From NCBI RefSeq assembly GCF_009362785.1, contig NZ_WHNQ01000010.1:62001-126000 (forward strand): a DNA stretch of 64,000 bases, given 5' to 3'. Shown here piece by piece: positions 1 through 8,281 of the stretch. The DNA comes from Paraburkholderia atlantica (GTDB lineage Bacteria > Pseudomonadota > Gammaproteobacteria > Burkholderiales > Burkholderiaceae). Each line of letters begins with the position of its first letter. The stretch's first letter is position 1. The notes below the pieces were generated by a model. It made no database searches and had not been told where the DNA came from. It saw only the letters and a program-made list of their open reading frames with translations. A program made the position numbers and the translations under genes.

Positions 1-224
1 GGCTGCGGCGGCTTACTGACAGAACGATTCCTCTAAACGCCGGCGGCATCGCGCCCCTATGATGAAAGGCGCGCACGGGCCGCGCGCGGCATGCAAACAC
101 GGCGCGGCGCGCGCCTTTCTCCCCCCATCCGGCATCACGCGCGGCGCTCGAACAGATGCGTCGAAACACATCGCGGATGCCGTCGGCAAAGCGGCGCACA
201 ATAGCGAAAGCACGGAGACAGCAG

Positions 225-1913
225 ATGGAACGGCACGGCTTCGGCCAGACTCACGAGGTGACGAATCAGGCGCCTGCGCTCGCGGACTACAACCTGTTCG
301 CGAGCGACACCGCCTTGAGCGCGGCCGTCGATCGCGACGGCGCGAGCTGGCATCGCGAGGCGCTGCTGCGACACGGCGCGGCGCTGACGACGCCCGACAC
401 GCTCGCGCTCGCCGAGCTCGCCAACCGCCATACGCCGGAGCTGGTCACGCATAGTCCTCGCGGCGAGCGCATCGACGCGCTCGAGTTTCATCCCGCGTGG
501 CACGAACTGCTCGTGCTGCTGCGCCGCGAAGGACTGCACGCGCTGCCGTTTTCCGATCCGCGAAGCGGCGCGATGGCGGCGCGCTGCGCGGGCTACTTCA
601 TGCATGCGCAGATCGAATCCGGCTCGCTGTGTCCGCTGACGATGACCTTCGCGAGCATTCCGGTGTTGCAGCGCGAGTCCGCGTTGTTCGACACACTGCG
701 CGAGCAGTTGTACACGCGCGAGCACGATCCGCGCGACGTGCCGCTCACGCAGAAGCGCTCGATGATGATCGGCATGGGCATGACCGAGAAACAGGGCGGC
801 TCCGACGTGCGCAGCAACCAGACGCGAGCGCATGCGCTCGACGGTGCCGGCGGGCGCGGCGGCGCCTACGGGCTCATCGGTCATAAGTGGTTTTTCTCGG
901 CGCCGCAATGCGACGCGCATCTGGTGCTCGCGCGCACCGACACGCACGAGGGACTGTCGTGCTTCTTCGTGCCGCGGTTCGCGCCGGACGGCAGCAAGAA
1001 CGCGGTGCAGATCCAGCGCCTGAAGGACAAGCTCGGCAACCGCTCCAACGCAAGCAGCGAAGTCGAATTTCTCGACGCATACGGCGTGATGATCGGCGAC
1101 GAAGGACGCGGCGTGCCGACCATCATCGAAATGGCGAACTACACGCGGCTCGATTGCGTGATCGGCAGCGCCGCGCTGATGCGCGCCGCGCTCGTGCAGG
1201 CGATCCATCATGCGCGGCATCGCAGCGCGTTCGGGCGGCACCTCGCCGAGCAACCGCTGATGCGCAACGTGCTCGCCGATCTCGCGCTCGAATCGGAAGC
1301 GGCGACGGTGCTGTTCATGCGTCTCGCGCGCGCGTTCGAGGAATCCGCCGACGCGTCATCGGCTTCATCGGCCGAACGCGCGTGGCGGCGCATCGTTACG
1401 CCGGCCGCGAAGTATTGGGTCTGCAAGCGCGCACTCGAATTCACCGGCGAGGCGATGGAAGTGTGGGGCGGCAACGGCTACGTCGAAACCGGGCCGATGG
1501 CGCGCTTCTATCGCGAGGCGCCGGTCAACTCGATCTGGGAAGGCTCGGGCAACGTGATGTGCCTCGACGTGCTGCGCGCGATCGAGCGCGAGCCGCAAGC
1601 CGCGCAAGCGCTGTTCGCCGCCTGGCAGGACGTCGCACGCGCGCATCCGGCATTGGGCGCGGCGCTCGCGCGGCTCGCCGCGACGCTGAACGGGCCAGCC
1701 GAACAGCGCGAGGCGTCGGCACGACGTATCGCGCAGCAGATCGTGCTGATCGCGCAGGCGACGCTGCTCGCGCAGCACGCGCCCGCGGCGGTCGCCGACG
1801 CGTTCATCGCGACGCGGGTCGCCGACGGCTGCGGCGAAAGCGGCCGCGTGTACGGCACGCTGCCGGCCACGTTCGATCACGCGGCGATCATCGAGCGCGC
1901 CTTTCCCGCGTAA
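225..1913 (+). CDS. AidB-like acyl-CoA dehydrogenase
   Basis: A 562-residue flavoprotein of the acyl-CoA dehydrogenase superfamily, longer than the usual 380-residue enzymes and matching the AidB/isovaleryl-CoA-dehydrogenase-like branch. Visible motifs are GMTEKQGGSDVRSN (substrate and FAD region), the helical block around FGRHLAEQPLMRNVLADLAL, and WGGNGYVETGPMARFYREAP near the C-terminus. The ATG at 225 is chosen over an in-frame ATG at 156 because GGAGA lies about 8 bases upstream and the earlier residues are basic and unlike the family. The substrate cannot be told from sequence: AidB of E. coli is tied to alkylation damage, and other members act on acyl-CoAs. The aldehyde dehydrogenase 107 bp downstream may be co-transcribed. 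Confidence 0.88.
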   Translation: MERHGFGQTHEVTNQAPALADYNLFASDTALSAAVDRDGASWHREALLRHGAALTTPDTLALAELANRHTPELVTHSPRGERIDALEFHPAWHELLVLLRREGLHALPFSDPRSGAMAARCAGYFMHAQIESGSLCPLTMTFASIPVLQRESALFDTLREQLYTREHDPRDVPLTQKRSMMIGMGMTEKQGGSDVRSNQTRAHALDGAGGRGGAYGLIGHKWFFSAPQCDAHLVLARTDTHEGLSCFFVPRFAPDGSKNAVQIQRLKDKLGNRSNASSEVEFLDAYGVMIGDEGRGVPTIIEMANYTRLDCVIGSAALMRAALVQAIHHARHRSAFGRHLAEQPLMRNVLADLALESEAATVLFMRLARAFEESADASSASSAERAWRRIVTPAAKYWVCKRALEFTGEAMEVWGGNGYVETGPMARFYREAPVNSIWEGSGNVMCLDVLRAIEREPQAAQALFAAWQDVARAHPALGAALARLAATLNGPAEQREASARRIAQQIVLIAQATLLAQHAPAAVADAFIATRVADGCGESGRVYGTLPATFDHAAIIERAFPA

Positions 1914-2020
1914 GCGCGGCGGGCACGCTAACTCCGGGCGCTCCGCTCGCAACACCGACGCAAGCTCAAACCAATAAGCGCGCTCGACGCGCATCGTCAT
2001 CCATCAGGGAGTGGACTCAC

Positions 2021-3439
2021 ATGAAGAATGATCTGTCGGGGGTCGCCGCGCTCGAAGCGCTGCTGCGCGATCAACGTCACGCGTATCTGCGCGCGCCGTA
2101 TCCGTCTTGGGACACGCGCGCGACGCATCTGCGCGCGCTGCGCAAGCTGATGCTCGACAATCGTGACGCGCTCGCCGATGCGATGCACGCGGACTTCGGC
2201 AATCGCGCGAAGGAAGAAGTGCTGCTCGCCGAATTCCTGCTCGTGAAGGAGGAGATCGACGCCGCGCTGCGTCACGGCAAGCGCTGGATGAAAGCGCAGC
2301 GCCGCCGCACCAACAAGTGGCTGTTGCCGGCGCGCGCAAAGGTGGTGCCGCAGCCGCTCGGCGTGGTCGGCATCATCGTGCCGTGGAATTATCCGGTGCT
2401 GCTCGCGGTCGGTCCGTTGATCAGCGCGCTGACGGCCGGCAATCGCGCGATCATCAAGATGTCCGAGCTGACGCCACGCACCTCGGCGCTATTCGAGTTG
2501 CTGATCGGCCAGACCTTCGCTCGCAATCACGTCGCGGTCGTCAACGGCGACGCGGCGCTCGCGGCCGCGTTCAGCGCGCAGCCGTTCGATCATCTGCTGT
2601 TCACCGGCTCGACCAAGGTCGGTCACGAAGTGATGCGCGCGGCGGCCGAGCATCTGACGCCGGTCACGCTCGAACTCGGCGGCAAGTCGCCGGCACTGAT
2701 CGGCGCGCATGCGCGTTTCGACAACGCGGTCGACAACCTGATCGCCGGCAAGACGCTGAACGCGGGGCAGACCTGTATCGCGCCCGACTACGTGCTGGTG
2801 CCGCGCGGCAAGGAGCAGGCGTTCATCGAACGGGCGCGCGTGAGAATGGCGAGGATGTATCCGGACTTTGCGCAGAACCCGGACTACACGTCGATCATTT
2901 CGGCGCGGCACTTCGAGCGGCTCGAACGTCTCGCCGACGAAGCGCGGGCTGCGGGTGCGCAGTTGCATCCGCTGACCGACGCGACGCCCGATGCCGCGAG
3001 TCGGCGCTTTCCGTTGATCGCCGTGACTGGCGCGCCGAATGAATGCGCGCTGATGCAGGAGGAGATTTTTGGGCCGCTGTTGCCGCTCGTGCCATATGAC
3101 ACGCTCGATGATGCGATCGCGTGGATCAATGTGCGGCCGCGGCCGCTGGCGCTTTATCTGTATGCCGACGATGCGCGGACTGTTGAGCGTGTCACGCTCG
3201 AGACTATTGCCGGTGGCATGGCGGTCAATGAGACGCTGATGCATCTTGCTTGCGAGAGTTTGCCGTTCGGCGGGGTCGGGGCGAGTGGGATGGGGGCGTA
3301 CCACGGGTATGAGGGGTTCGTTACTTTTTCGAAGATGAAGCCCGTGCTCATGCAGGCGCGCCTCAACGCGCGTGGGTTGATCTCGCCGCCGTATGGGAGA
3401 CGCGTGAACGCGTTGTTGAAGTTGATGATGAGGTTTTGA
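2021..3439 (+). CDS. Coniferyl-type aldehyde dehydrogenase
   Basis: A 472-residue NAD(P)-dependent aldehyde dehydrogenase. The sequence shows VGIIVPWNYPV (cofactor-binding entry), FTGSTKVGHEVMRAAAEHL, the LELGGKSPALIG block with the catalytic-base glutamate, and GQTCIAPDYVLVPRG with the nucleophilic cysteine. The short N-terminus, the GQTCIAPDY form and the ending LPFGGVGASGMGAYHGYEGF are typical of the coniferyl aldehyde dehydrogenase (CalB) branch, which oxidises aromatic or fatty aldehydes to acids. The ATG at 2021 follows AGGGAGTGGA and defines the family N-terminus; the open frame extends far upstream but that part is antisense-like shadow of the dehydrogenase gene. Substrate assignment is inference. 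Confidence 0.88.
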   Translation: MKNDLSGVAALEALLRDQRHAYLRAPYPSWDTRATHLRALRKLMLDNRDALADAMHADFGNRAKEEVLLAEFLLVKEEIDAALRHGKRWMKAQRRRTNKWLLPARAKVVPQPLGVVGIIVPWNYPVLLAVGPLISALTAGNRAIIKMSELTPRTSALFELLIGQTFARNHVAVVNGDAALAAAFSAQPFDHLLFTGSTKVGHEVMRAAAEHLTPVTLELGGKSPALIGAHARFDNAVDNLIAGKTLNAGQTCIAPDYVLVPRGKEQAFIERARVRMARMYPDFAQNPDYTSIISARHFERLERLADEARAAGAQLHPLTDATPDAASRRFPLIAVTGAPNECALMQEEIFGPLLPLVPYDTLDDAIAWINVRPRPLALYLYADDARTVERVTLETIAGGMAVNETLMHLACESLPFGGVGASGMGAYHGYEGFVTFSKMKPVLMQARLNARGLISPPYGRRVNALLKLMMRF

Positions 3440-3486
3440 TTTTTACTTTGGGCGTGGTGAGGCCTTTTTTGTCGTTGTTCTTTGCG

Positions 3487-3760
3487 GGGTTGGCCTTTCC
3501 TTGCTTTGTTATCGGTCTATTAGCGTTGCCCCTGTGCGGGGCGGCACCTACTTTCTTTGCTGCTGCAAAGAAAGTAGGCAAAGAAGACAGCTTTAAACCG
3601 CAAACTCTTAAGCGGGTCCCTCGGTCGGCGTGAGGTAGTGGTGCATCTGGAATCCGTGCTCCCGCACATTTCACCCTGGTGACAAGGCAGTCATTCTTCC
3701 GGCGGCGCTACGCGCGCCGAAACCCTGTTCCAGAGCCACTGGTTGTTTCGGCGCGTCGCT
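3487..3760 (+). repeat. Dispersed repeat, copy A
   Basis: A 274-bp element almost identical to copy B (4755-5028, constant offset 1268; I see mismatches at 3721 and 3733). It contains a perfect hairpin at 3547-3578, with 14-bp arms and a TGCT loop, and a GC-rich hairpin around CCCCTGTGCGGGG just before it. Related copies lie at 22198-22475 (same strand) and 22565-22762 (opposite strand). Its reverse translation reads FFAAAKKVG, a string I associate with spurious hypothetical proteins in Paraburkholderia genomes. It occupies the gap after the aldehyde dehydrogenase; 3761-3913 holds only a promoter-sized AT-richer stretch. Confidence 0.9.
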
Positions 3761-3913
3761 GGGGCGCAGCCATTTGCTCGCAAATATTCAGCACACTCTT
3801 ATAGCCATTCAGATTTCAACCGAGTAAAAAATGATACCCGCATTTTGTATCTCTCAGCGGCGACATTTTCATAGCTGCGCGGCGGTCATAAACCTTCTCG
3901 AGGAACAACATAC

Positions 3914-4432
3914 GTGGCTTACGAAGGAAAATTTCTTGTGAATAACGCACCGTTGTCGCCACTGACGATTTTCGGCGTCGGCACATTCAACGCCTTTTCA
4001 GGTCACCATCAATATCGCAATCGCGGCGGATGCACAGCAGTGCCCAACGACGGCCCTATCCCGGCGGGTAAATACTGGATCGTTGATCGCCCCAAGGGCG
4101 GCATCCGCTCTCAGGCTTACGCGTGGGCTCAAGATACCTTCAACTCAGCATTCGGCACGCCTTCGAATCATAATGAATGGTTCGCGCTTTATCGGGATGA
4201 CGGCAGCATTGATGACATAACCTGGGTTAATGGTGTGAGGCGCGGGCAGTTCCGGTTACACCCGGCAGGAGGCCAAGGTATTTCACTTGGTTGTATTGCC
4301 GTGCCGAGCCATAGCGATTTCATGAGAATTCGCAACGCGCTGATCCACACCGCTACTATTCCTGTCCGCAGTTCGGGGCTTCGCGCGTACGGAACAATCG
4401 AGGTCATCACGTATGGAAGCACTTGCCCGTAG
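3914..4432 (+). CDS. Tlde1/DUF2778-like L,D-transpeptidase-type toxin
   Basis: A 172-residue protein matching the DUF2778/Tlde1 family, in which characterised T6SS effectors act on periplasmic peptidoglycan through L,D-transpeptidase or carboxypeptidase activity. The catalytic signature is visible: H116 in RLHP, then S124 and C127 in ISLGCIAV. Upstream, GGCTAVPNDGPIPAGKYWIVDRP is the typical beta-rich lead-in of this fold. There is no signal peptide, as expected for a T6SS-delivered protein. Start is GTG at 3914 with AGGA about 9 bases upstream. Its end overlaps the next gene by 20 bp, which points to a toxin-immunity pair. The pair lies between two 274-bp direct repeats. T6SS delivery is inference from the family; no VgrG, Hcp or PAAR gene is nearby. 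Confidence 0.75.
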   Translation: MAYEGKFLVNNAPLSPLTIFGVGTFNAFSGHHQYRNRGGCTAVPNDGPIPAGKYWIVDRPKGGIRSQAYAWAQDTFNSAFGTPSNHNEWFALYRDDGSIDDITWVNGVRRGQFRLHPAGGQGISLGCIAVPSHSDFMRIRNALIHTATIPVRSSGLRAYGTIEVITYGSTCP

Positions 4433-4697
4433 GCTATCCAAGGTCGCGCTGTTTGTCGGTCTGTTCTGTCTCGCTGTGCCCTATGTCCACACGTATCCCT
4501 GGCCAATGCCTGAAAGCCAGTCGGTGATTTGGTGGCGTGCTTCGCGCTGGCTTGGAATCCGCGATCCCGAGGATTTGTATTTCGTCGTGTGGGTGACTAT
4601 TGATCTGCTTGTGGCGGCGTTAGCATACTCGGCGATCATCAGGCTATGGCGGTACTGGCGGGCCGGAATAGACACATGGGATCGTAACGGCTTGTAG
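4413..4697 (+). CDS. Small membrane protein, putative immunity to the Tlde1-like toxin
   Basis: A 94-residue protein with two predicted membrane segments, roughly residues 11-27 (VALFVGLFCLAVPYVHT) and 62-80 (WVTIDLLVAALAYSAIIRL), joined by a loop rich in Trp and Pro. The ATG at 4413 lies inside the end of the toxin gene in another frame, so the two are translationally coupled. A membrane-anchored or periplasm-facing immunity protein fits a peptidoglycan-targeting toxin. I recognise no named family; the role is inferred from the overlap, size and topology. Alternative: an unrelated small membrane protein. Confidence 0.6.
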   Translation: MEALARRLSKVALFVGLFCLAVPYVHTYPWPMPESQSVIWWRASRWLGIRDPEDLYFVVWVTIDLLVAALAYSAIIRLWRYWRAGIDTWDRNGL

Positions 4698-4754
4698 GGC
4701 GCCGCATAGCGTGATGGCTTCGATAGGGATAGTTGTCTTGTCGGTGTGCTTTAC

Positions 4755-5028
4755 GGGTTGGCCTTTCCTTGCTTTGTTATCGGTCTATTAGCGTTGCCCC
4801 TGTGCGGGGCGGCACCTACTTTCTTTGCTGCTGCAAAGAAAGTAGGCAAAGAAGACAGCTTTAAACCGCAAACTCTTAAGCGGGTCCCTCGGTCGGCGTG
4901 AGGTAGTGGTGCATCTGGAATCCGTGCTCCCGCACATTTCACCCTGGTGACAAGGCAGTCATTCTTCCGGCGGCGCTACGCGCGCCGAATCCCTGTTCCA
5001 AAGCCACTGGTTGTTTCGGCGCGTCGCT
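4755..5028 (+). repeat. Dispersed repeat, copy B
   Basis: Near-identical direct repeat of copy A (3487-3760). The perfect hairpin is at 4815-4846. Together A and B bracket the toxin/immunity pair at 3914-4697. The right edge ends about 55 bp before the stop codon of the convergent di-haem peroxidase gene, so the gap 4698-5083 is almost entirely repeat. Confidence 0.9.
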
Positions 5029-5083
5029 CAGAGCCCTCTCGACGCCTACGGGACGTGTTGAGAAACGGCATTCGGCCGCGACC

Positions 5084-6367
5084 TCAATGCGCTGCGACTT
5101 TTTTGTTCGCCTCTGCGTCGCTGTCGTTCAATGTCTCCAGAAAGGCGATCACGTCGCGGATATCGCTGTCTGACCAGACCGGCTTGCCGCCCTTGTGATT
5201 CGTCATCGGTGCGGTGCGATGGTCGACGTTGCTCTGGTATTGCACCGGCAGGTCGTCGAATTGCTGCTTGCCACCGGGATGCGGATACCACTTGCCCGGG
5301 TTCGTGTCGCGTTGCACGTAAAAGCGCAAAGCATCTTCGAGCGTGTGGAAGCGGCCGTTATGGAAAAACACCTGGCGGGTTGCGGTGTTGCGCAGCGTGG
5401 GCGTTCTGAACATGCCGCAGTACCACTTGTTGTCGGTCTTGTCGGTCCGCATTGGGCCGCACAAACCCAGGTCGTAGTACTTCGGATCGGCGTTGGCCGG
5501 AATCTCCGGGTTGCGTGGCACGCCCAGTGTCTGGAAGTTGTAGTCGGAAAGCGTCGGATGCGCACCGGCCGCGCCCTTGTCGACAAGGTGACACGACGCG
5601 CAGTTGCCTCGCTCGGGATCGACGAACAGGCTGAAGCCCCGCGCCTCCTGCGCGGTGAACTGCGCCTTGCCGTCCAGCACGCGATCGAACTTGCTGTCGA
5701 ACGGCTGGAAGCTCGGATCGTCGAACTGGAAGCGCTCCAACGACTTGCCGAGCGCCGCGAGCGCGTCGGCCGGCCGCGAGAAGATGTCCTGACCGAATAC
5801 GGCACGGAAACGCGCCGCGTAAGCGCTCCTGCTCAATCTGCTCGCGACTGCCGCAGCGTCCGCGTTGGCCATTTCGTCCGGATTCAGGAGCGGGAACGCG
5901 GCCTGGTCTGCCGGGCGGTCGAAACGCCCATCCCAGGTGTAGCCGCCGGAAGGCATGTTGTCGCCATCCTCCATGCGTTCCTTGGCGCTGCTCGCATACG
6001 TGTGCGTCCAGATCGGCACGCGCCGCAGATAGCGCAGCGAAGGCACGGCACGCGTGCCGTAGTGCTTCATATCGGCGCCGCCCAGTTGCACGGCGAGGCC
6101 ATTGGGCGGCCCATAGGCATGATCAGGGCTGTGACAGCTCGCACACGACTGCCGGCCCGACGCCGACAGCGACTGATCGAAAAAGGCCAGCTTGCCGATC
6201 TCGGCCATGTCCTTGTTGGAAGGCGCTGCGGAAGTTGCCGCGGGGGGTGTCGCGGCGGCAGCAGTGCTGATCGCCTCTTCCTTGGGGCCGCAGGCCGCGA
6301 GGAAGAAGCTCGCAAAGAGAAAAAGGGCCGCCCCCCGGGCGGTCCCTTTCGTAAAGTGCAAAGCCAT
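5084..6367 (-). CDS. Di-haem cytochrome c peroxidase / MauG-type lipoprotein
   Basis: A 427-residue exported protein with two c-type haem sites, CASCH at residues 75-79 and CASCH at 256-260, spaced as in bacterial di-haem cytochrome c peroxidases and MauG-like proteins. The N-terminus is a lipoprotein signal ending FFLAAC (lipid cysteine about residue 26), followed by an Ala/Thr/Pro linker. It should sit in the periplasm on a membrane anchor and reduce peroxide or oxidise a partner. ATG at 6367 is preferred over TTG at 6370. It starts only 6 bp after the upstream phosphoesterase gene stop, so the two form an operon. The physiological substrate is not evident. Confidence 0.87.
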   Translation of the reverse strand: MALHFTKGTARGAALFLFASFFLAACGPKEEAISTAAAATPPAATSAAPSNKDMAEIGKLAFFDQSLSASGRQSCASCHSPDHAYGPPNGLAVQLGGADMKHYGTRAVPSLRYLRRVPIWTHTYASSAKERMEDGDNMPSGGYTWDGRFDRPADQAAFPLLNPDEMANADAAAVASRLSRSAYAARFRAVFGQDIFSRPADALAALGKSLERFQFDDPSFQPFDSKFDRVLDGKAQFTAQEARGFSLFVDPERGNCASCHLVDKGAAGAHPTLSDYNFQTLGVPRNPEIPANADPKYYDLGLCGPMRTDKTDNKWYCGMFRTPTLRNTATRQVFFHNGRFHTLEDALRFYVQRDTNPGKWYPHPGGKQQFDDLPVQYQSNVDHRTAPMTNHKGGKPVWSDSDIRDVIAFLETLNDSDAEANKKVAAH

Positions 6368-6373
6368 CAATCT

Positions 6374-8281
6374 TTACTGGGTGAAGATGTCGGAGCCGAA
6401 GGCCGTCAGATTCGCATCGTTTGCATAGCCCAGATACTGCGGAATACCGAACACGTTTTCCAGGCTCTTGAGCAGCGAATAGTGGTTGTAGCCCGTAGCG
6501 GTGGTCGTACCCGCCTTGATGAACGGCGACAACAGCACGGCCCCCGTGCGGTCGCCGCCCACGCCGTTGTAGTGCATGCCGAGGCTGAACGTGGTCGCCG
6601 TCGGGAATGCTGCCGTCAGCGCCGAAGCACTTGCCGAACCAAGCAATCCCGCAGCGGCGGAAATCGGATAGTTCGCCATCAGGAACTCGTCCTCGGGACG
6701 CGTCACATTAGGACCGCTCTGCTGGTTGGCGGTCGACGCGCCAGTCAGGTTGATCATCAGTTGCAGCGTCGTGCCGTTGAGGGACGGGCTATAACCGCCG
6801 CTGGACGCATTCGACTCATCGAAGTTGATCACGATCAAACCATCGCGCTGGTAAGCCGGCGAAGCCTGGATAATCGGAACCCACTTCTTCAGGAACGCGT
6901 CGATCGAAGTCAGACCGCCGGGCGCGCCGCTCTTGCAGCCCTTGCCTGATGCGCCCGTGCCGTCGCCGTCATGGCCGTCATCGCACAGGTTCGGCGTGAT
7001 GAACACGAGGTTCGGCGTGGTGTCGATCGACTTCAGATCGTTTTCCAGGTTTGCGTCCAGATTCACGACGTGCTGGTCGCAATATTCGATGTCGTCGATG
7101 ATCGAGTGGAAGTACACGAACGGATTGTGACGCGTTGCGTAGGCATCCGCGATGACGTCGCCGGACGCGGAACCCGCCGAAGCCGATTGCGTACCGTCGA
7201 CCGCCTTGGCCGGGTCCGTGCCCGCCAGCTTCGCGGTACGGGTCGGGAAGCTGCACGTCTTCGTGCCGTCGCGGTTCAGGTCGTTACCCATGTCGCCCAT
7301 GTAGCCCTTCCAGGCGAACTTGGCGTTATCGAGCTGGTTGGCAAGCGTCTTGACGCGCGCCGGATACACGCAGCCGCCACCGGCGTGACCGTTCGCGTCC
7401 GTGCCAGCCTTGAGCAGCTTGGCACCGTTGACCGGATCGGTGTAGTCGCCGGCATCGACGATGTCGGACCAGAGGGCGAAGCAGTCGGTCTCGGTATCCA
7501 CCGTCGAAGGCTGACCGCTCATCATCGAGATGTAGTTATCGAGGCTGACGTGACCCGTACCGTAGTAGTTGGTCAGCATCGCGCCTTGCTTCGCCAGCGA
7601 CTTCAGGTATGGGTCCTGGCCACTGGTGGCCGCAGTCGTGCCAAACGACTCCTCATAGTCCTTGTTTTCCATCGTGATCACGAACACGTGGCGCACCGCT
7701 TTGGCGCCGACAACCGTTTTGATGTAGTTGTCGCTCGCGGTCTTCAGGCTGGCAAGGCTGCTGTCGCTGTTGAAGTCGCCGAGCAGCTTGTCGGCCGGCA
7801 CGCTGCCGTACTTCGCTGCGAGCGTGCTCTTTGCGTTGTCCAGCGTGGCGCCGCCCGCCACCAGTTGTGCCAGTTGCGTGGTGATGGCGCTGACGGTGCC
7901 CGTCGCGCCCTTCGGCGCGCGGAAGAACGTGCCGGAACCGAACTGTGTGCCCATGTTTTTGCCATTGGCATCGTTTTCCTGCGCGTTGGTCAAATCCGCG
8001 ACCACATTCTTCCAGCCGCCGTTGCTCGCGTCGCCAATGGAAAATTTGCCCTTGGCATCGGTCGCCGCATACGGCTCGCCGCTATCGCACTTGCCGTTGT
8101 CATTGAGGTCGAGACAGACCTTCGCATTCTGGATGTAGCTGCCGAGTACCTGGCCCGACACCTGGGGAACCGTGCTAACGTCGCCGCCGCATGCGCTCAA
8201 GCCGGCCGCCACGCCGATGCTGGCCAGCAGGGCACGAGCGCTCACGCGCAACATCCGACTCTTCTTCTTCGAAAGATTCAT
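6374..8281 (-). CDS. Exported phosphoesterase (AcpA / phospholipase C family) lipoprotein
   Basis: A 635-residue secreted protein. Residues 1-31 form a lipoprotein signal ending GLSACGG. Residues about 40-95 (GQVLGSYIQNAKVCLDLNDN, then GKCDSGEP) resemble an SdrD-B-like or carboxypeptidase-regulatory-like beta module with an Asp/Asn-rich loop. The catalytic part starts at RHVFVITMENKDYEESFG, where the Glu-Asn of the alkaline-phosphatase-superfamily phosphoesterase (PF04185) binds metal and the nucleophile follows; later come YFHSIIDDIEYCDQHV, LVFITPNLCDDGHDG and VINFDESN. Acid phosphatase or phospholipase activity is likely, and sequence does not decide between them. First gene of a two-gene operon with the di-haem peroxidase. 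Confidence 0.82.
   Translation of the reverse strand: MNLSKKKSRMLRVSARALLASIGVAAGLSACGGDVSTVPQVSGQVLGSYIQNAKVCLDLNDNGKCDSGEPYAATDAKGKFSIGDASNGGWKNVVADLTNAQENDANGKNMGTQFGSGTFFRAPKGATGTVSAITTQLAQLVAGGATLDNAKSTLAAKYGSVPADKLLGDFNSDSSLASLKTASDNYIKTVVGAKAVRHVFVITMENKDYEESFGTTAATSGQDPYLKSLAKQGAMLTNYYGTGHVSLDNYISMMSGQPSTVDTETDCFALWSDIVDAGDYTDPVNGAKLLKAGTDANGHAGGGCVYPARVKTLANQLDNAKFAWKGYMGDMGNDLNRDGTKTCSFPTRTAKLAGTDPAKAVDGTQSASAGSASGDVIADAYATRHNPFVYFHSIIDDIEYCDQHVVNLDANLENDLKSIDTTPNLVFITPNLCDDGHDGDGTGASGKGCKSGAPGGLTSIDAFLKKWVPIIQASPAYQRDGLIVINFDESNASSGGYSPSLNGTTLQLMINLTGASTANQQSGPNVTRPEDEFLMANYPISAAAGLLGSASASALTAAFPTATTFSLGMHYNGVGGDRTGAVLLSPFIKAGTTTATGYNHYSLLKSLENVFGIPQYLGYANDANLTAFGSDIFTQ

Noticed and set aside
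1..224. Small frames on both strands before the acyl-CoA dehydrogenase
   Set aside because: Arg/Ala-rich, overlap one another on both strands and have no ribosome site; the stretch is more likely leader and promoter.
887..2020. N-terminal 378 residues of the long frame leading into the aldehyde dehydrogenase
   Set aside because: Arg-rich reading of the acyl-CoA dehydrogenase gene in another frame; the real start at 2021 has a ribosome site and the family N-terminus.
3363..3674. 103-residue minus-strand frame with LPTFFAAAKKVGAAPHRGNA; same type at 4751-4942, 3436-3633, 22152-22340, 22256-22846 and 22583-22828
   Set aside because: All lie in the dispersed repeat. The translation follows the hairpin on either strand, in repeat copies that differ by indels, which is not how a conserved gene behaves.
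5195..6949. 584-residue plus-strand open frame
   Set aside because: Runs antisense across the di-haem peroxidase and the phosphoesterase, whose motifs are clear on the minus strand.
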